The notes: generated by a model from the letters alone, not told the origin. A stretch of DNA of 50,142 nucleotides from Siccirubricoccus deserti (GCF_014283215.1 NZ_JACOMF010000039.1:1-50142), one strand, 5' to 3'. Numbered from the stretch's first letter, positions 8,938 to 17,985 are shown. Program-made: numbers and translations.

Positions 8938-9891
8938 ATGGAAACACTGGAAACCATGCGGCTGTTCGTCCGGGTGGCGCAGTCCGAGAGCCTCTCGGCC
9001 GCCGGCCGCGCCTTCGGACTCTCGCCCGCCTCGGTCTCCCGCCGGGTGAATGCGCTGGAGGGCGAGTTCGGCATCCGTTTGATCAACCGCACCAGCCGCC
9101 GCCTGGCGCTGACCGAAGCCGGGCAGATCTACCTGCAGCGCGCCACCAGGATCCTGGCCGACATCGATGCGCTGGCCGGTCAGCTCAGCACGCATCAGGC
9201 GCAGCCGCGCGGACTGCTGCACGTGCACACGCGGGTCGGCCTCGGCCAGCATTTCCTGGCGCCGCTGCTGCCGGATTTCCTGGCGCGCTATCCCGAGATC
9301 ACGCTGAAGCTGTGGTTGACCCAGGAGCCGCGCGACCTGGTGGAGAACAACATCGACATCGCCATCCGCCTCGGCAATGCCGATGAGCCGCAGCTGGCGA
9401 TGCGCAAGCTGGCCGATGCGGCGGAGCGCATCCTCTTCGCCAGCCCCGCCTACCTAGCCCGCCATGGCGCGATCCGGACGCCGGAGGATCTGCTGGCCCA
9501 TAACTGCCTGACCTGGCCGCTGGACGGGCGGCATGAGGATGGCCACGCCACCTGGCAGTTCCGCGGCCCGGGCGGCACGCGGGATCTGCGGCTGTCCGGC
9601 AATCTGCAGGTGAACAACGGCGAGGTGCTGCGGGAGGCGGCGCTGGCCGGGCTCGGCATCGCGCTGCTGCCGGTGTGGTGCGTCGCCGCCGATCTGGCCG
9701 CGGGGCGGCTGGTGCGGCTGCTGCCGCAATGGCAGTCGACGCCGACCACCTTCGACCATTGCATCTACGCGGTGTACCAACGGTCCCGCCACGTGCCGCC
9801 GAAGATCCGTGCCTTCGTCGATTTCATGGCCCAGGCCATGCGCCCGGCGGCGGTGGGCCGCGGTGACCGGGCCGCACAAGCGGCCGAATAG
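8938..9891 (+). CDS. LysR-family transcriptional regulator
   Basis: The 317-residue protein has the LysR layout: an N-terminal winged helix-turn-helix (residues about 1-60; SLSAAGRAFGLSPASVSRRVNALE), a linker helix, and a substrate-binding domain from about 90 onward (LHVHTRVGLGQHFLAPLLPDF, NNIDIAIRLG, GLGIALLPVWCVAADLAAGRLV). The start at 8938 is chosen because METLETMRLFVRV is the usual LysR beginning; earlier in-frame ATGs add non-conserved residues. It is transcribed away from the flavin monooxygenase at 7411 and lies 203 bp before the operon at 10095, so it probably senses a substrate or intermediate of this cluster. Confidence 0.9.
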   Translation: METLETMRLFVRVAQSESLSAAGRAFGLSPASVSRRVNALEGEFGIRLINRTSRRLALTEAGQIYLQRATRILADIDALAGQLSTHQAQPRGLLHVHTRVGLGQHFLAPLLPDFLARYPEITLKLWLTQEPRDLVENNIDIAIRLGNADEPQLAMRKLADAAERILFASPAYLARHGAIRTPEDLLAHNCLTWPLDGRHEDGHATWQFRGPGGTRDLRLSGNLQVNNGEVLREAALAGLGIALLPVWCVAADLAAGRLVRLLPQWQSTPTTFDHCIYAVYQRSRHVPPKIRAFVDFMAQAMRPAAVGRGDRAAQAAE

Positions 9892-10094
9892 CCCGCCGGA
9901 ACATTTCATCTGGCGCAATGCTGCTTGTCGCGGGGCAACATTCCCAAGTGCCACCCGATGCCGCATGCTCCAGGCGGTTCCGCGGCGGGCAACCCATGCC
10001 CGGGATCAGGGAAGGAAGCATCCAGGGCGGTCGGCCCGCATCCATGGCGTGCCGGGATGTGGGCAGCCCTGGCGGCGCACAAGGAAACCGAGGC

Positions 10095-10868
10095 ATGACC
10101 GACCTCTCGCCACGCCAGAGCGCATTGAAGGCGGAATTCACCCGGGCCCGCGGCTACTGGAGCCCGAGCTGGGATGCCGTGCTGGCGCTCGATCCGGATT
10201 TCTTCGAAGCCTACATGAACTTCTCCGCCGTGCCCTGGCGCCACGGCACGCTGGCGCCGAAGGTGAAGGAGTTCATCTACATCGCGATCGACGCCTCGAC
10301 CACGCATCTGCACGCCCCCGGCACCCGCGTGCACATGCGGAACGCGCTGCAGCATGGCGCAACGCGTGAGGAGATCATGGAGGTGCTGCAGCTGATCTCG
10401 GTGCTCGGCATCCACAGCTGCACCCATGGCGTGCCGATCCTGGTCGATGAGCTGCGCGCCGCCGGGCGCGAGGCGGAGCTGCCGCGGCCCGGCGCCGGCG
10501 GCGAGCGCGAAGCCCGGCTGAAGGCCGAGTTCACCGCCGCCCGCGGCTACTGGAGCGAGCTGTGGGAGAATGTCCTGGCCCTCTCGCCTGACTTCTTCGA
10601 AGCCTACATGCGCTTCTCCTCGGTGCCCTGGAAGCATGGGCGCCTGGAGCCGAAGGTGAAGGAGTTCATCTACATCGCGATCGATGCCGCGACGACGCAT
10701 CTCTACGAGCCGGGCACCCGCATCCACGTCCGCAACGCCCTGCAATACGGCGCGACGCGCGAGGAGATCATGGAGGTGTTCGAGCTGGTGAGCGTGCTCG
10801 GCATCCACAGCACCACGCATGGCGTGCCGATCCTGATGGAGGAGCTGCGCGCCGCAGGAAAAGGCTGA
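10095..10868 (+). CDS. Internally duplicated carboxymuconolactone-decarboxylase-like protein
   Basis: The 257-residue product is two copies of one domain of about 115 residues. The first runs from about residue 9 (LKAEFTRARGYWSPSWDAVL), the second from about residue 142 (LKAEFTAARGYWSELWENVL). Both carry FFEAYM, a PKVKEFIYIAIDA helix, GTR-H-RNAL and GATREEIMEV, the AhpD/CMD-like helical signature. The halves are highly similar, implying a fairly recent duplication. No CxxC peroxidase pair is present, so an AhpD redox role is unlikely. Family members act as decarboxylases or isomerases in aromatic breakdown, but the reaction here is unknown. It is the first gene of the operon, 46 bp before the ABC receptor; AAGGA precedes the start. 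Confidence 0.85.
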   Translation: MTDLSPRQSALKAEFTRARGYWSPSWDAVLALDPDFFEAYMNFSAVPWRHGTLAPKVKEFIYIAIDASTTHLHAPGTRVHMRNALQHGATREEIMEVLQLISVLGIHSCTHGVPILVDELRAAGREAELPRPGAGGEREARLKAEFTAARGYWSELWENVLALSPDFFEAYMRFSSVPWKHGRLEPKVKEFIYIAIDAATTHLYEPGTRIHVRNALQYGATREEIMEVFELVSVLGIHSTTHGVPILMEELRAAGKG

Positions 10869-10914
10869 AGGCGGCAAACGCCACAGCGTCACACCGGGGG
10901 GAAGGAAAGCCGGA

Positions 10915-12129
10915 ATGCAGACTATCGGCCGAAGGGCATTGGGTGGAATGGCGGCGGGGCTCGCCGTGCTGGCGGCGCCGGGAGTGCTGCGGGCGCAGGG
11001 CGGGACCATCAAGCTCGGCTTCACCGCCGCGCTGACCGGGCCGTTCAACGAGTTCGGCGAAGGCATCCGCCGCGGCGCCGAGATCGCGGTGGAGGAGTGC
11101 AACAAGGCCGGCGGCATCCGCGGCCGCATGGCCGAACTGGCCGAGGTGCTGGACGACCAGCTGGTGCCGGACCGCGCGGTGCAGAACCTGCGCCGCATCC
11201 TGGACAACAAGGAGATTGTCGGGCTGATGTGCCCTTCGGGCAGCGGCCCGACCCTGGCGATCGCCGATATGGCGCAGGCCGATGGCCGGCCTTTCATCAA
11301 CCCGCAGGCGCAGACACCGGCCATCGTCTATCCCAATGGCGTCGACAAGCCGCCGCGGCCGAACCTGTTCTCCATCTCCATCGGCAATCTGGCGGAATCC
11401 GAGAAGCTGGGCCTGGCACTGGCCGGCTTCAGCCGCATCGGCGTCGTGCATGAGAGCACCGGCTATGGCGTGACCGGCGCCGACCTGGTGCGGAAGGCGA
11501 TCCTGGCGCGCAAGCCCGGCGCTCGTGTGACGCTGGAATCCTACAACCAGCGCGCCCAGGACATGACGGCGCAGCTGGTGCGGGTACAGCGCGCGGGAGC
11601 GGAGGCGATGCTGGTGATCGGCCTCGGCGCCGATTTCGCCGTCATCCGCCGCAACATGAGCCGCCTGAACATGAATCTGGCGCTGTTCGGCGCCGCCGGC
11701 GCGGTGACCGTGCCCTACATCGAGGGCGCGGGCGATCTGGTCGCGGGGACGCGCGCGGTGAACCATGCCGCCTTCGGCCGCCGGCCTATGCATGCCGAGG
11801 CGCAGAAATTCGTCGATCTCTATCGCGCCAAGCATGGCACGGACCGCTGGTACGGGCCGGATGCCGCCAACCCGCTGGTCTCGCTGGCCGGCACCGTGGG
11901 CTCGGGCTACGACTGCATCAACCTGCTGCTCGACGCGATCCGCCGCTCCGGCGGCACCAGCCCCGCCGAGATGATCGCCGCGCTGGACCAGACCAAGGAT
12001 TTCGCCGGCGCCACCATCCCCGCCGTCAGCTTCACCCCGCAGAACCATGTCGCGCTGAAGGTCGAGGATCTCGGCACCTATGAGATGCTGAAGCGCGGCG
12101 ACCGCGTGGTGCTCGAGCTGCGCGATTGA
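10915..12129 (+). CDS. ABC transporter substrate-binding protein, Liv/branched-chain amino acid type
   Basis: This 404-residue periplasmic receptor has an N-terminal export signal with a twin arginine (MQTIGRRALGG, then a hydrophobic stretch to about residue 29). The mature part starts with GTIKLGFTAALTGPFNEFG, the usual opening of type I periplasmic binding proteins of the LivJ group. GGGGGGAAGGA gives a strong ribosome site. It sits directly before the Liv permease and ATPase genes and so supplies their receptor. In catabolic operons such receptors often bind aromatic acids or amides rather than amino acids; the ligand here cannot be read from sequence. Confidence 0.9.
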   Translation: MQTIGRRALGGMAAGLAVLAAPGVLRAQGGTIKLGFTAALTGPFNEFGEGIRRGAEIAVEECNKAGGIRGRMAELAEVLDDQLVPDRAVQNLRRILDNKEIVGLMCPSGSGPTLAIADMAQADGRPFINPQAQTPAIVYPNGVDKPPRPNLFSISIGNLAESEKLGLALAGFSRIGVVHESTGYGVTGADLVRKAILARKPGARVTLESYNQRAQDMTAQLVRVQRAGAEAMLVIGLGADFAVIRRNMSRLNMNLALFGAAGAVTVPYIEGAGDLVAGTRAVNHAAFGRRPMHAEAQKFVDLYRAKHGTDRWYGPDAANPLVSLAGTVGSGYDCINLLLDAIRRSGGTSPAEMIAALDQTKDFAGATIPAVSFTPQNHVALKVEDLGTYEMLKRGDRVVLELRD

Positions 12130-12139
12130 GGCGCGCAGC
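12117..12139 (+). promoter_or_regulatory. Hairpin with the receptor gene's stop codon in its loop
   Basis: GCTGCGCG (12117-12124) pairs perfectly with CGCGCAGC (12132-12139). The 7-nt loop holds the TGA stop of the receptor gene and a GAGG that is the only visible ribosome site for the next gene. Such hairpins after a binding-protein gene can stabilise the upstream message and lower expression of the membrane subunits; this role is inferred. Confidence 0.5.
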
Positions 12140-12144
12140 ACAAC

Positions 12145-13035
12145 ATGGATGATTTCTTCTTCTCGCTGGTGCTGGCCGGGATCAGCGTCGGTTCGGTCTA
12201 TGCGCTCGTCGCGCTCGGGCTCAACCTGACCTTCTGGACGACGAAGACGCTGAACTTCGGCCAGGGCTCGCTGATGATGCTCTGCGCCATGCTCACCGTC
12301 TTCCTCTCCAGCCAGGGGGTGGCGATGGCGCTGGCGGTGCTGGGCAGCCTGCTGGTCATCGCCGCGCTCGGCATGTTCATCGAGCGCTGGACGGTCAGGC
12401 CGGCGCTGCGCTCCGGCGGCAGCACCATGGGCTGGGTGGTCTCCACCCTTGGCTTCGGCATCTTCCTGCAAGGCATGGCGGCGAAATACTTCGGCTCCCA
12501 GGCCGTGGCCTTCCCCGAGGTGATCTTCACCGCGCAGGATTACGTCACGCTCTTCGGCCAATACGTCTCGCTGCAATACCTGGTGGTGCTGGCAGTGGCG
12601 GTGGTGCTGATCCTGCTGCTGGAGCTCTTCGTGCGGAAGACCGTGTGGGGCCAGGCGGTGCATGCCGTCTCGCTCGATCCCGAACTGGCGCTTGTGCAGG
12701 GCATGCCGGTGCGGCGGATCATCCTCGGCTCCTTCATGCTGTCGTCGGTGCTGGCCGGCGTGGCCGGGGTGCTGATCGCACAGATCGGCGGCACGGTGGA
12801 CCCTGCCTTCGGCTTCGACCTGGTGCTGCTGGGCTTCGTCGCGGCGGTGCTGGGCGGCATGGGCAGTTCGCTCGGGGCGCTGGCGGGCGGGCTGGTGGTG
12901 GGGCTGATCAGCAAGCTGGTCGGCGGCTACGTCTCCACCGCGGCGGAGCACGGCATCGCCTTCGCCCTGCTTATGTTGATGCTGGCGGTGCGGCCGCAGG
13001 GGCTGTTCGGCCGGCCGGAGGTCAGCAAGGCATGA
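12145..13035 (+). CDS. ABC transporter permease, LivH type
   Basis: The 296-residue integral membrane protein has about eight hydrophobic segments and the LivH landmarks GISVGSVYALVALGLNLTFW near the N-terminus and GFVAAVLGGMGSSLGALAGG near residue 235. It pairs with the LivM half of the next protein to form the membrane channel of a branched-chain amino acid-type importer. The gene is 15 bp after the receptor gene and overlaps the next gene by 4 bp (ATGA). Its ribosome site is weak and lies inside the preceding hairpin loop. Confidence 0.92.
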   Translation: MDDFFFSLVLAGISVGSVYALVALGLNLTFWTTKTLNFGQGSLMMLCAMLTVFLSSQGVAMALAVLGSLLVIAALGMFIERWTVRPALRSGGSTMGWVVSTLGFGIFLQGMAAKYFGSQAVAFPEVIFTAQDYVTLFGQYVSLQYLVVLAVAVVLILLLELFVRKTVWGQAVHAVSLDPELALVQGMPVRRIILGSFMLSSVLAGVAGVLIAQIGGTVDPAFGFDLVLLGFVAAVLGGMGSSLGALAGGLVVGLISKLVGGYVSTAAEHGIAFALLMLMLAVRPQGLFGRPEVSKA

Positions 13036-14897
13036 CCGCCTCCGTCCGAGAGGAGACCGGCGCGACGGTGGAGCAACCGAGCCTCGGCCCGGCCGCGCTG
13101 CGCCGCGGGCTGAGCCGGCTGGTCGCGCATCCGCTGTTCCAGCTGGCGCTGCTGGCGCTGCTGCTGCTCGGCGCGGGCCAGCTCAGCAGCGGCACGGTGC
13201 AGATCGCCAGCTTCGTGCTGATCGCCGCCATCTTCGCCCAGAGCATCAATCTGCTGACCGGTCTAGCCGGTCAGATCTCACTGGGCCATGCCGGTTTCTT
13301 CGGGATCGGCGCCTATTGCTCGGGCATCTTGGTGAAGAGCTGGGGCTTCGACGTGGCGGCGGCGGTGCCGGTGGCGGTGCTGCTGGCGGCGGCGACCGGC
13401 TGGCTGCTCTCCTTCCCCGCCAACCGGGTGCGGGACGTCTATCTGGCGATGATGACCCTGGGCTTCGGCATGGTCTTCTTCGAGATCGTGCGGGAGTGGA
13501 ACGACGTCACCGGCGGCACCATGGGGCTGCCGGGGGTGCCCGCGGCGGCGCTGCGCACCCTGACCATCCTCGGCTTCCGGATGGATGGGCTGGATTACTT
13601 CCGGCTGGTGCTGCTGGTGACGGCACTGGTCCTGCTGCTGATGCGCAACCTGACCCAGAGCCGCATCGGCCGCGCCTTCTTCGCCATCCATGTCAGCGAG
13701 GTGGCGGCGGGCAGCATCGGCATCCCATCGGGTTCCACCAAACAGCTCGCCTATGCCGTCAGCGGCGCGCTGGCGGGGCTGGCCGGGGCGCTCTACGCCC
13801 ATCTGGTCGGCTATCTGGGGCCGGAGAGCTTCGCCCTACCGCGCTCGATCGAGGTGCTGGTCATCGCCATCGTCGGCGGCCTTGGCTCCATCGCCGGGCA
13901 GGTGCTGAGCGCCACGCTCTTCACCTTCCTGCCGGAGCGGCTGCAGGTCTTCGCCGAATGGCAGTTCATCGCCTACGGCCTGATCCTCACCTTCTCCCTG
14001 CTGGTGCTGCCGAAGGGTATCGGCGGCCTGCTGTTCGAGCCGCCGCGCTTCATCAAGCCGCGGGTGTTGCGCCGCGCCGCCGGGCTCACCGCCGACCCGG
14101 CCGCGCTGCGGCCGCAGGGGGAGGCGGCCGAGAGCCTGGTGGTGGAAGGCGTGACCATGCGTTTCGGCGGGCTGGTCGCGGTGGACGGTGTCTCGCTGCG
14201 GCTGGAGCCGGGGCGGATCACCGCGCTGGTCGGTCCCAATGGCTCGGGCAAGAGCACGCTGGTCAACGTGGTCAGCGGCATCTACCGACCGACCGCCGGA
14301 AAGGTGCGGTTCGGCGAGCGGGACATCACCGGCCTCTCCGACCATCAGGTGGCGGCGGCGCGGGTGGTGCGCACCTTCCAGGACCCTCGGCTGGTGCCGC
14401 ATTTCACGGTGCGGGAGAATCTGCTGCTCGGCGCCCACCGGCTGCTGCGGCACAGCGGCGCCGCCGCCACTCTCGGCCTGCCCGGCGCCATTGCCGAGGA
14501 AGCCGAGCATCTGGCGATGGCGGAGGCGGTGCTGGCGCTGGCCGGCCTCACCGAGGTTGCCGACCGGCCGATTGACACCCTGCCTTACGGTACCCGCCGC
14601 ATGGCGGAGGTCGGGCGCGCGCTGCTGGCGCGGCCGCGCGTCATCCTGCTGGACGAGCCCGCCGCCGGGCTCTCGGAGAAGGAGATGGAGCGGCTGGCGC
14701 AGTTGATCCGCGACATGAAGGCCATGGGCCTCGCCATCCTGCTGATCGACCATCACATGGATTTTCTCGCCGAGCTGGTCGACGAGGTGGTGGTGCTCGA
14801 CAGCGGCCGGATGATCTACCACGGCGACATCGCCGGCATGCGGCGCGACCCGCAGGTGATCGCCGCCTACCTTGGCGATGAGGCGACCCATGCTTGA
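13032..14897 (+). CDS. Fused ABC permease-ATPase, LivM-LivG
   Basis: One 621-residue protein joins two importer subunits. Residues up to about 345 form a LivM-type permease (INLLTGLAGQISLGHAGFFGIGAY, AVSGALAGLAGALYAHLVGY, EVLVIAIVGGLGSIAGQV). A linker of about 25 residues leads to a LivG ATPase with Walker A GPNGSGKS at 401-408 and Walker B VILLDEPAAGLS. The signature motif is degenerate (LPYGTRR). The fusion is read continuously, so it is genuine and not an assembly artefact; LivM-LivG fusions are known in proteobacteria. The start is the ATGA overlap at 13032; longer upstream reading crosses livH in another frame and was rejected. Confidence 0.9.
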   Translation: MTASVREETGATVEQPSLGPAALRRGLSRLVAHPLFQLALLALLLLGAGQLSSGTVQIASFVLIAAIFAQSINLLTGLAGQISLGHAGFFGIGAYCSGILVKSWGFDVAAAVPVAVLLAAATGWLLSFPANRVRDVYLAMMTLGFGMVFFEIVREWNDVTGGTMGLPGVPAAALRTLTILGFRMDGLDYFRLVLLVTALVLLLMRNLTQSRIGRAFFAIHVSEVAAGSIGIPSGSTKQLAYAVSGALAGLAGALYAHLVGYLGPESFALPRSIEVLVIAIVGGLGSIAGQVLSATLFTFLPERLQVFAEWQFIAYGLILTFSLLVLPKGIGGLLFEPPRFIKPRVLRRAAGLTADPAALRPQGEAAESLVVEGVTMRFGGLVAVDGVSLRLEPGRITALVGPNGSGKSTLVNVVSGIYRPTAGKVRFGERDITGLSDHQVAAARVVRTFQDPRLVPHFTVRENLLLGAHRLLRHSGAAATLGLPGAIAEEAEHLAMAEAVLALAGLTEVADRPIDTLPYGTRRMAEVGRALLARPRVILLDEPAAGLSEKEMERLAQLIRDMKAMGLAILLIDHHMDFLAELVDEVVVLDSGRMIYHGDIAGMRRDPQVIAAYLGDEATHA

Positions 14898-15603
14898 GGT
14901 TCGTGGGCTGCAGGTGAGCTACGGCGCGGTGCGGGCGCTGGAGGCGGTCTCGCTCACCGCCGCGCCGGGCGGCATCACTGCCATCCTTGGCGCCAATGGC
15001 GCCGGCAAGTCGTCCCTGCTGCGGGCGATCTCCGGTGTCGCCCCGGTGGCGGGTGGGCAGATCCTGCTGGACGGGCGCGACATCACCACCCTGCCGGCGG
15101 CGGCGCGGGCGAAGCTCGGCCTGGCGCATGCGATGGAGGGCCGGCGGCTGTTCCGCCAGCTTACGGTCGAGGACAACCTCAAGCTGGCCTGGAGCTTCGG
15201 CGCCCGTGCGACGCCGCTGCCGGCGGCGATCGCCGAGATCTACGGCCGCTTCCCCATCCTGGAGCAGAAGGCGCGCACCATGGCCGGGCTGCTGAGCGGC
15301 GGCCAGCAGCAGATGGTGATCCTCTCCTGCACGACGATCCGCAGCCCCCGCTACCTGCTGCTGGACGAGCCCTCGCTCGGCCTCGCGCCGATCATCGTGC
15401 AGCAGATCTACGGCTTCATCACCGAATACGCGCAGCGCAGCGGCATCACCGTGGTCATCGCGGAGCAAATGGCCACCCTGGCGCTGCGCGTCTCGCGGCA
15501 CGGCTTCGTGCTGCGCCGCGGACGGCTGGTGCTGGAAGGCGACAGCCGCACCCTGCTGGAGGGCGGCGGCGAGTCCGGCGCACTGGCCGCGAGCTACCTG
15601 TAA
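14890..15603 (+). CDS. ABC transporter ATP-binding protein, LivF type
   Basis: The 237-residue ATPase begins MLEVRGLQVSYGAVRALEAV, with Walker A GANGAGKS at residues 34-41, signature LSGGQQQM and Walker B YLLLDEPSLGLAP followed by the LivF-typical IIVQQIYGFI. After the signature helix the residues are unusual (VILSCTTIRSP instead of an ARAL-type segment), but the nucleotide motifs are intact. It overlaps the LivM-LivG gene by 8 bp and should form the ATPase pair with its LivG half. Earlier in-frame starts would extend the overlap and are less likely. Confidence 0.9.
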   Translation: MLEVRGLQVSYGAVRALEAVSLTAAPGGITAILGANGAGKSSLLRAISGVAPVAGGQILLDGRDITTLPAAARAKLGLAHAMEGRRLFRQLTVEDNLKLAWSFGARATPLPAAIAEIYGRFPILEQKARTMAGLLSGGQQQMVILSCTTIRSPRYLLLDEPSLGLAPIIVQQIYGFITEYAQRSGITVVIAEQMATLALRVSRHGFVLRRGRLVLEGDSRTLLEGGGESGALAASYL

Positions 15604-15624
15604 CACCATAGGATCCAGTGAATT

Positions 15625-16920
15625 ATGCAGTTTGGTCTGTTCTACGAGCACCAGCTTCCCAAGCCATGGGGCGAGGAGGCGGAATATCGCCTCTACCAGG
15701 AAGCGTTGGAGCAGGTGGAGGTCGCGGACCGCATCGGCATGGATATGCTGTGGGAGGTGGAGCACCACTTCCTTGAGGAATACTCGCACTCCTCCGCGCC
15801 GGAGGTCTTCCTCGGCGCCTGCTCGCAGCGCACCAGGCGCATCCGCCTCGGCCATGGCATCGCGCTGATGCCGCCGGCCTACAACCACCCCGCCCGGGTG
15901 GCGGAACGCATCGCCACCCTCGACCTGGTCTCGCACGGCCGCGTCGAATGGGGCACCGGCGAGAGCGCCTCGCTGATGGAGATGGAAGGCTTCGGCATCA
16001 ACCCGCCGGAGAAGACAGCGATGTGGCGCGAGGCGACCGAGCAGGCCGCCAACATGCTGGCGATGCGCCCTTATCCTGGCTTCAAGGGCGAGTATTTCGA
16101 GATGCCCTGCCGCAACCTGGTGCCGAAGCCGCTGCAGCGGCCGCATCCGCCGGCCTGGGTTGCCTGTTCCAAGCGCGAGACCATCCACCGCGCCGCGCGG
16201 AACGGCCTTGGCGCGCTGGCCTTCGCCTTCGTCGAGCCGGAGATGGCGGCGAAGTGGGTGCAGGAATACTACGACATCATCAAATCGGAGGAATGCGTCC
16301 CGCTGACGCATACGGTGAACCCGAACATCGCCCTGGTCTCCGGCATGATGTGCCACCCGGATGCCGAGGAAGCGGTGGCCCGCGGCCTCGATGGTTTCAA
16401 ATTCTTCGGCTACTCGCTGGGCTATTTCGGCATCTACGGCGAGATCAAGCCGGGCTACACCGACATCTGGTCGCGCTACATGGAGGTGCGGGACACGCTG
16501 GAGGACAATGCCGGCCGCGGCGGCATCGGCACGCCGGAACAGGTCCGCCAGCATCTGCTGCGCTATGAGCGCGCCGGGGTGGACCAGATCATCTTCGTCA
16601 AGCAATCGGGCAAGAACCGCCACGACCATATCTGCGAATCGCTGGAGCTCTTCGGTCGCGAGGTGCTGCCGGAATTCGCCGAGCGCGACGCCGCGCGACA
16701 GGTGAAGAAGCAGGAGGCGCTGGCGCCCTACATCGCCGCCGCGCTGGCCCGCAAGCCGCGCATGGCGCCACTGGCCGAGGCCGATGTGCCGGTCCTCATC
16801 GCCCCGGGCCGGCGCTCCGCCGCGGTCGGCGATGCCCGCCGCACCGCCTTCGCCGACCGCGCGCTGCCGATCCCGGCCACCGACCCGCACGCGAAGCTGG
16901 CAAAGGTGCAGAGCGACTGA
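15625..16920 (+). CDS. LLM-class flavin-dependent monooxygenase (copy 2)
   Basis: The 431-residue protein is a close paralog of the product of 7411-8697: both begin MQFGLFYEHQLP, share WEVEHHFLEEYSHSSAPEVF, EECVP, NAGRGGIGTP and ALAPYIAAALARK-like tails, and keep nearly the same length. The family uses FMNH2 and O2. It follows livF by 21 bp and precedes a Bug receptor by 26 bp, so it is the oxygenase of this uptake operon. Two copies, one in the operon and one facing the LysR gene, suggest either two related substrates or different induction. Confidence 0.9.
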   Translation: MQFGLFYEHQLPKPWGEEAEYRLYQEALEQVEVADRIGMDMLWEVEHHFLEEYSHSSAPEVFLGACSQRTRRIRLGHGIALMPPAYNHPARVAERIATLDLVSHGRVEWGTGESASLMEMEGFGINPPEKTAMWREATEQAANMLAMRPYPGFKGEYFEMPCRNLVPKPLQRPHPPAWVACSKRETIHRAARNGLGALAFAFVEPEMAAKWVQEYYDIIKSEECVPLTHTVNPNIALVSGMMCHPDAEEAVARGLDGFKFFGYSLGYFGIYGEIKPGYTDIWSRYMEVRDTLEDNAGRGGIGTPEQVRQHLLRYERAGVDQIIFVKQSGKNRHDHICESLELFGREVLPEFAERDAARQVKKQEALAPYIAAALARKPRMAPLAEADVPVLIAPGRRSAAVGDARRTAFADRALPIPATDPHAKLAKVQSD

Positions 16921-16946
16921 ACCGGCAAGCGTAGGAAAATCCAGGA

Positions 16947-17933
16947 ATGATACCTCACCCGACCATCATGCGCCGCCGTCTCCTGCTGGGGACGGTGGCC
17001 ATAGCCGGCGCCGGCCTGCAACCCGCGGCGGCCCAGGGGATCGCCGACGGGAAGCCGGTGGTGATCGTCATGCCTTATGGGCCGAGCGCAGGGCAGGAGG
17101 TGACGAGCCGCATCCTCACGGATGGCTTTGCCGCGCAATTCGGCGGCAATTTCGTCAACGACTACCGCCCCGGCGCGGGCACCACGGTGGCGGCCCGGCA
17201 GGTGGCGCGCGCGAAGCCGGATGGCTCCACCCTGTTCCTCGCCACCAATGTCACCTTCACCATGGCGCAGTTCGCCTACCGCAATCCGGGCTTCGATCCT
17301 GACAAGGATTTCGCCCATATCAGCCTGCTCGCCGAGGCGCTGTACTTCATGGCGGCGAATCCGAAGTGGCAGAGCATCGATGCGTTGGTGGCCGAGGCGA
17401 AGCGGCGGCCGGGCGAGCTGGTCTACACCAGCTGGGGCGTCGGCTCCGTGGCGCATCTGCAGGGCATGGATTTCTGCCGCCGCGCGGGCATCGACATGCT
17501 GCACCTGCCGTTCAACAGCGCGCCACAGGCGCTGATCGAGTTGATCGCAGGCCGGGCGGACATCATCTTCACCACCATGGCCGCGGCGCTGCCGCATGTG
17601 CAGGCCGGCCGGCTGCGCGCGCTGGCGACACCTTCGCCGCAGCGGATCCCCGGCTACCCTGATCTGCCGACGATGGTCGACCTCGGCTTCCACGATTTCG
17701 TGATGCTGCCGTGGTACAGCCTCTCCGCCCCGGCCGGCACCCCGCCGGCGCTGCTCGCGCGGCTGGAGGCGGCGGCGACCGGGGCCTTCGGCACGCCGGC
17801 GGCGGCGGCGAAGCTGGCGGAGCATGGGTTGATCCCGGCGGCGCGCGGCGCCGCCGACATGCGCGCCCGCATCGCCGCCGACCGGACGCGCAATGCGGAG
17901 CTGATGCGCCTGGCCGGCATCCAGCCGGAATAG
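16947..17933 (+). CDS. Bug/TctC-type periplasmic solute receptor
   Basis: The 328-residue protein has an N-terminal signal (MRRRLLLGTVAIAGAG, ending AAAQG) and the TctC fold features: PVVIVMPYGPSAGQEVTSRIL, FVNDYRPGAGTTVAARQVARAKPDG, INLLHLPFNS-like region (IDMLHLPFNSAPQALIEL) and GRADIIFTTM. Bug proteins bind carboxylates for tripartite tricarboxylate transporters or act as sensors. No TctA or TctB membrane gene is in the window. The start at 16947 has AGGA at 10 nt; the ATG at 16968 is an alternative that trims seven residues. It is the last gene of the operon. Confidence 0.87.
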   Translation: MIPHPTIMRRRLLLGTVAIAGAGLQPAAAQGIADGKPVVIVMPYGPSAGQEVTSRILTDGFAAQFGGNFVNDYRPGAGTTVAARQVARAKPDGSTLFLATNVTFTMAQFAYRNPGFDPDKDFAHISLLAEALYFMAANPKWQSIDALVAEAKRRPGELVYTSWGVGSVAHLQGMDFCRRAGIDMLHLPFNSAPQALIELIAGRADIIFTTMAAALPHVQAGRLRALATPSPQRIPGYPDLPTMVDLGFHDFVMLPWYSLSAPAGTPPALLARLEAAATGAFGTPAAAAKLAEHGLIPAARGAADMRARIAADRTRNAELMRLAGIQPE

Positions 17934-17950
17934 AGCAGGTCATGCCTCAT

Positions 17951-17985
17951 GTCGTGAAGGCCGTCGCCGGAACGGCCCTCACGAC
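17951..17985. terminator. Stem-loop terminator between convergent genes
   Basis: GTCGTGAAGGCCGT (17951-17964) pairs with ACGGCCCTCACGAC (17972-17985) with one mismatch and a 7-nt loop. It lies 18 nt after the Bug gene stop and before the opposing DUF2235 gene. The tail is only weakly T-rich. The following 17986-18231 holds no convincing gene. Confidence 0.6.

Noticed and set aside
13032-14897. LivM-LivG joined by a sequencing error
   Set aside because: The linker is continuous in one frame with normal codon use, and such fusions are known, so the fusion is accepted.
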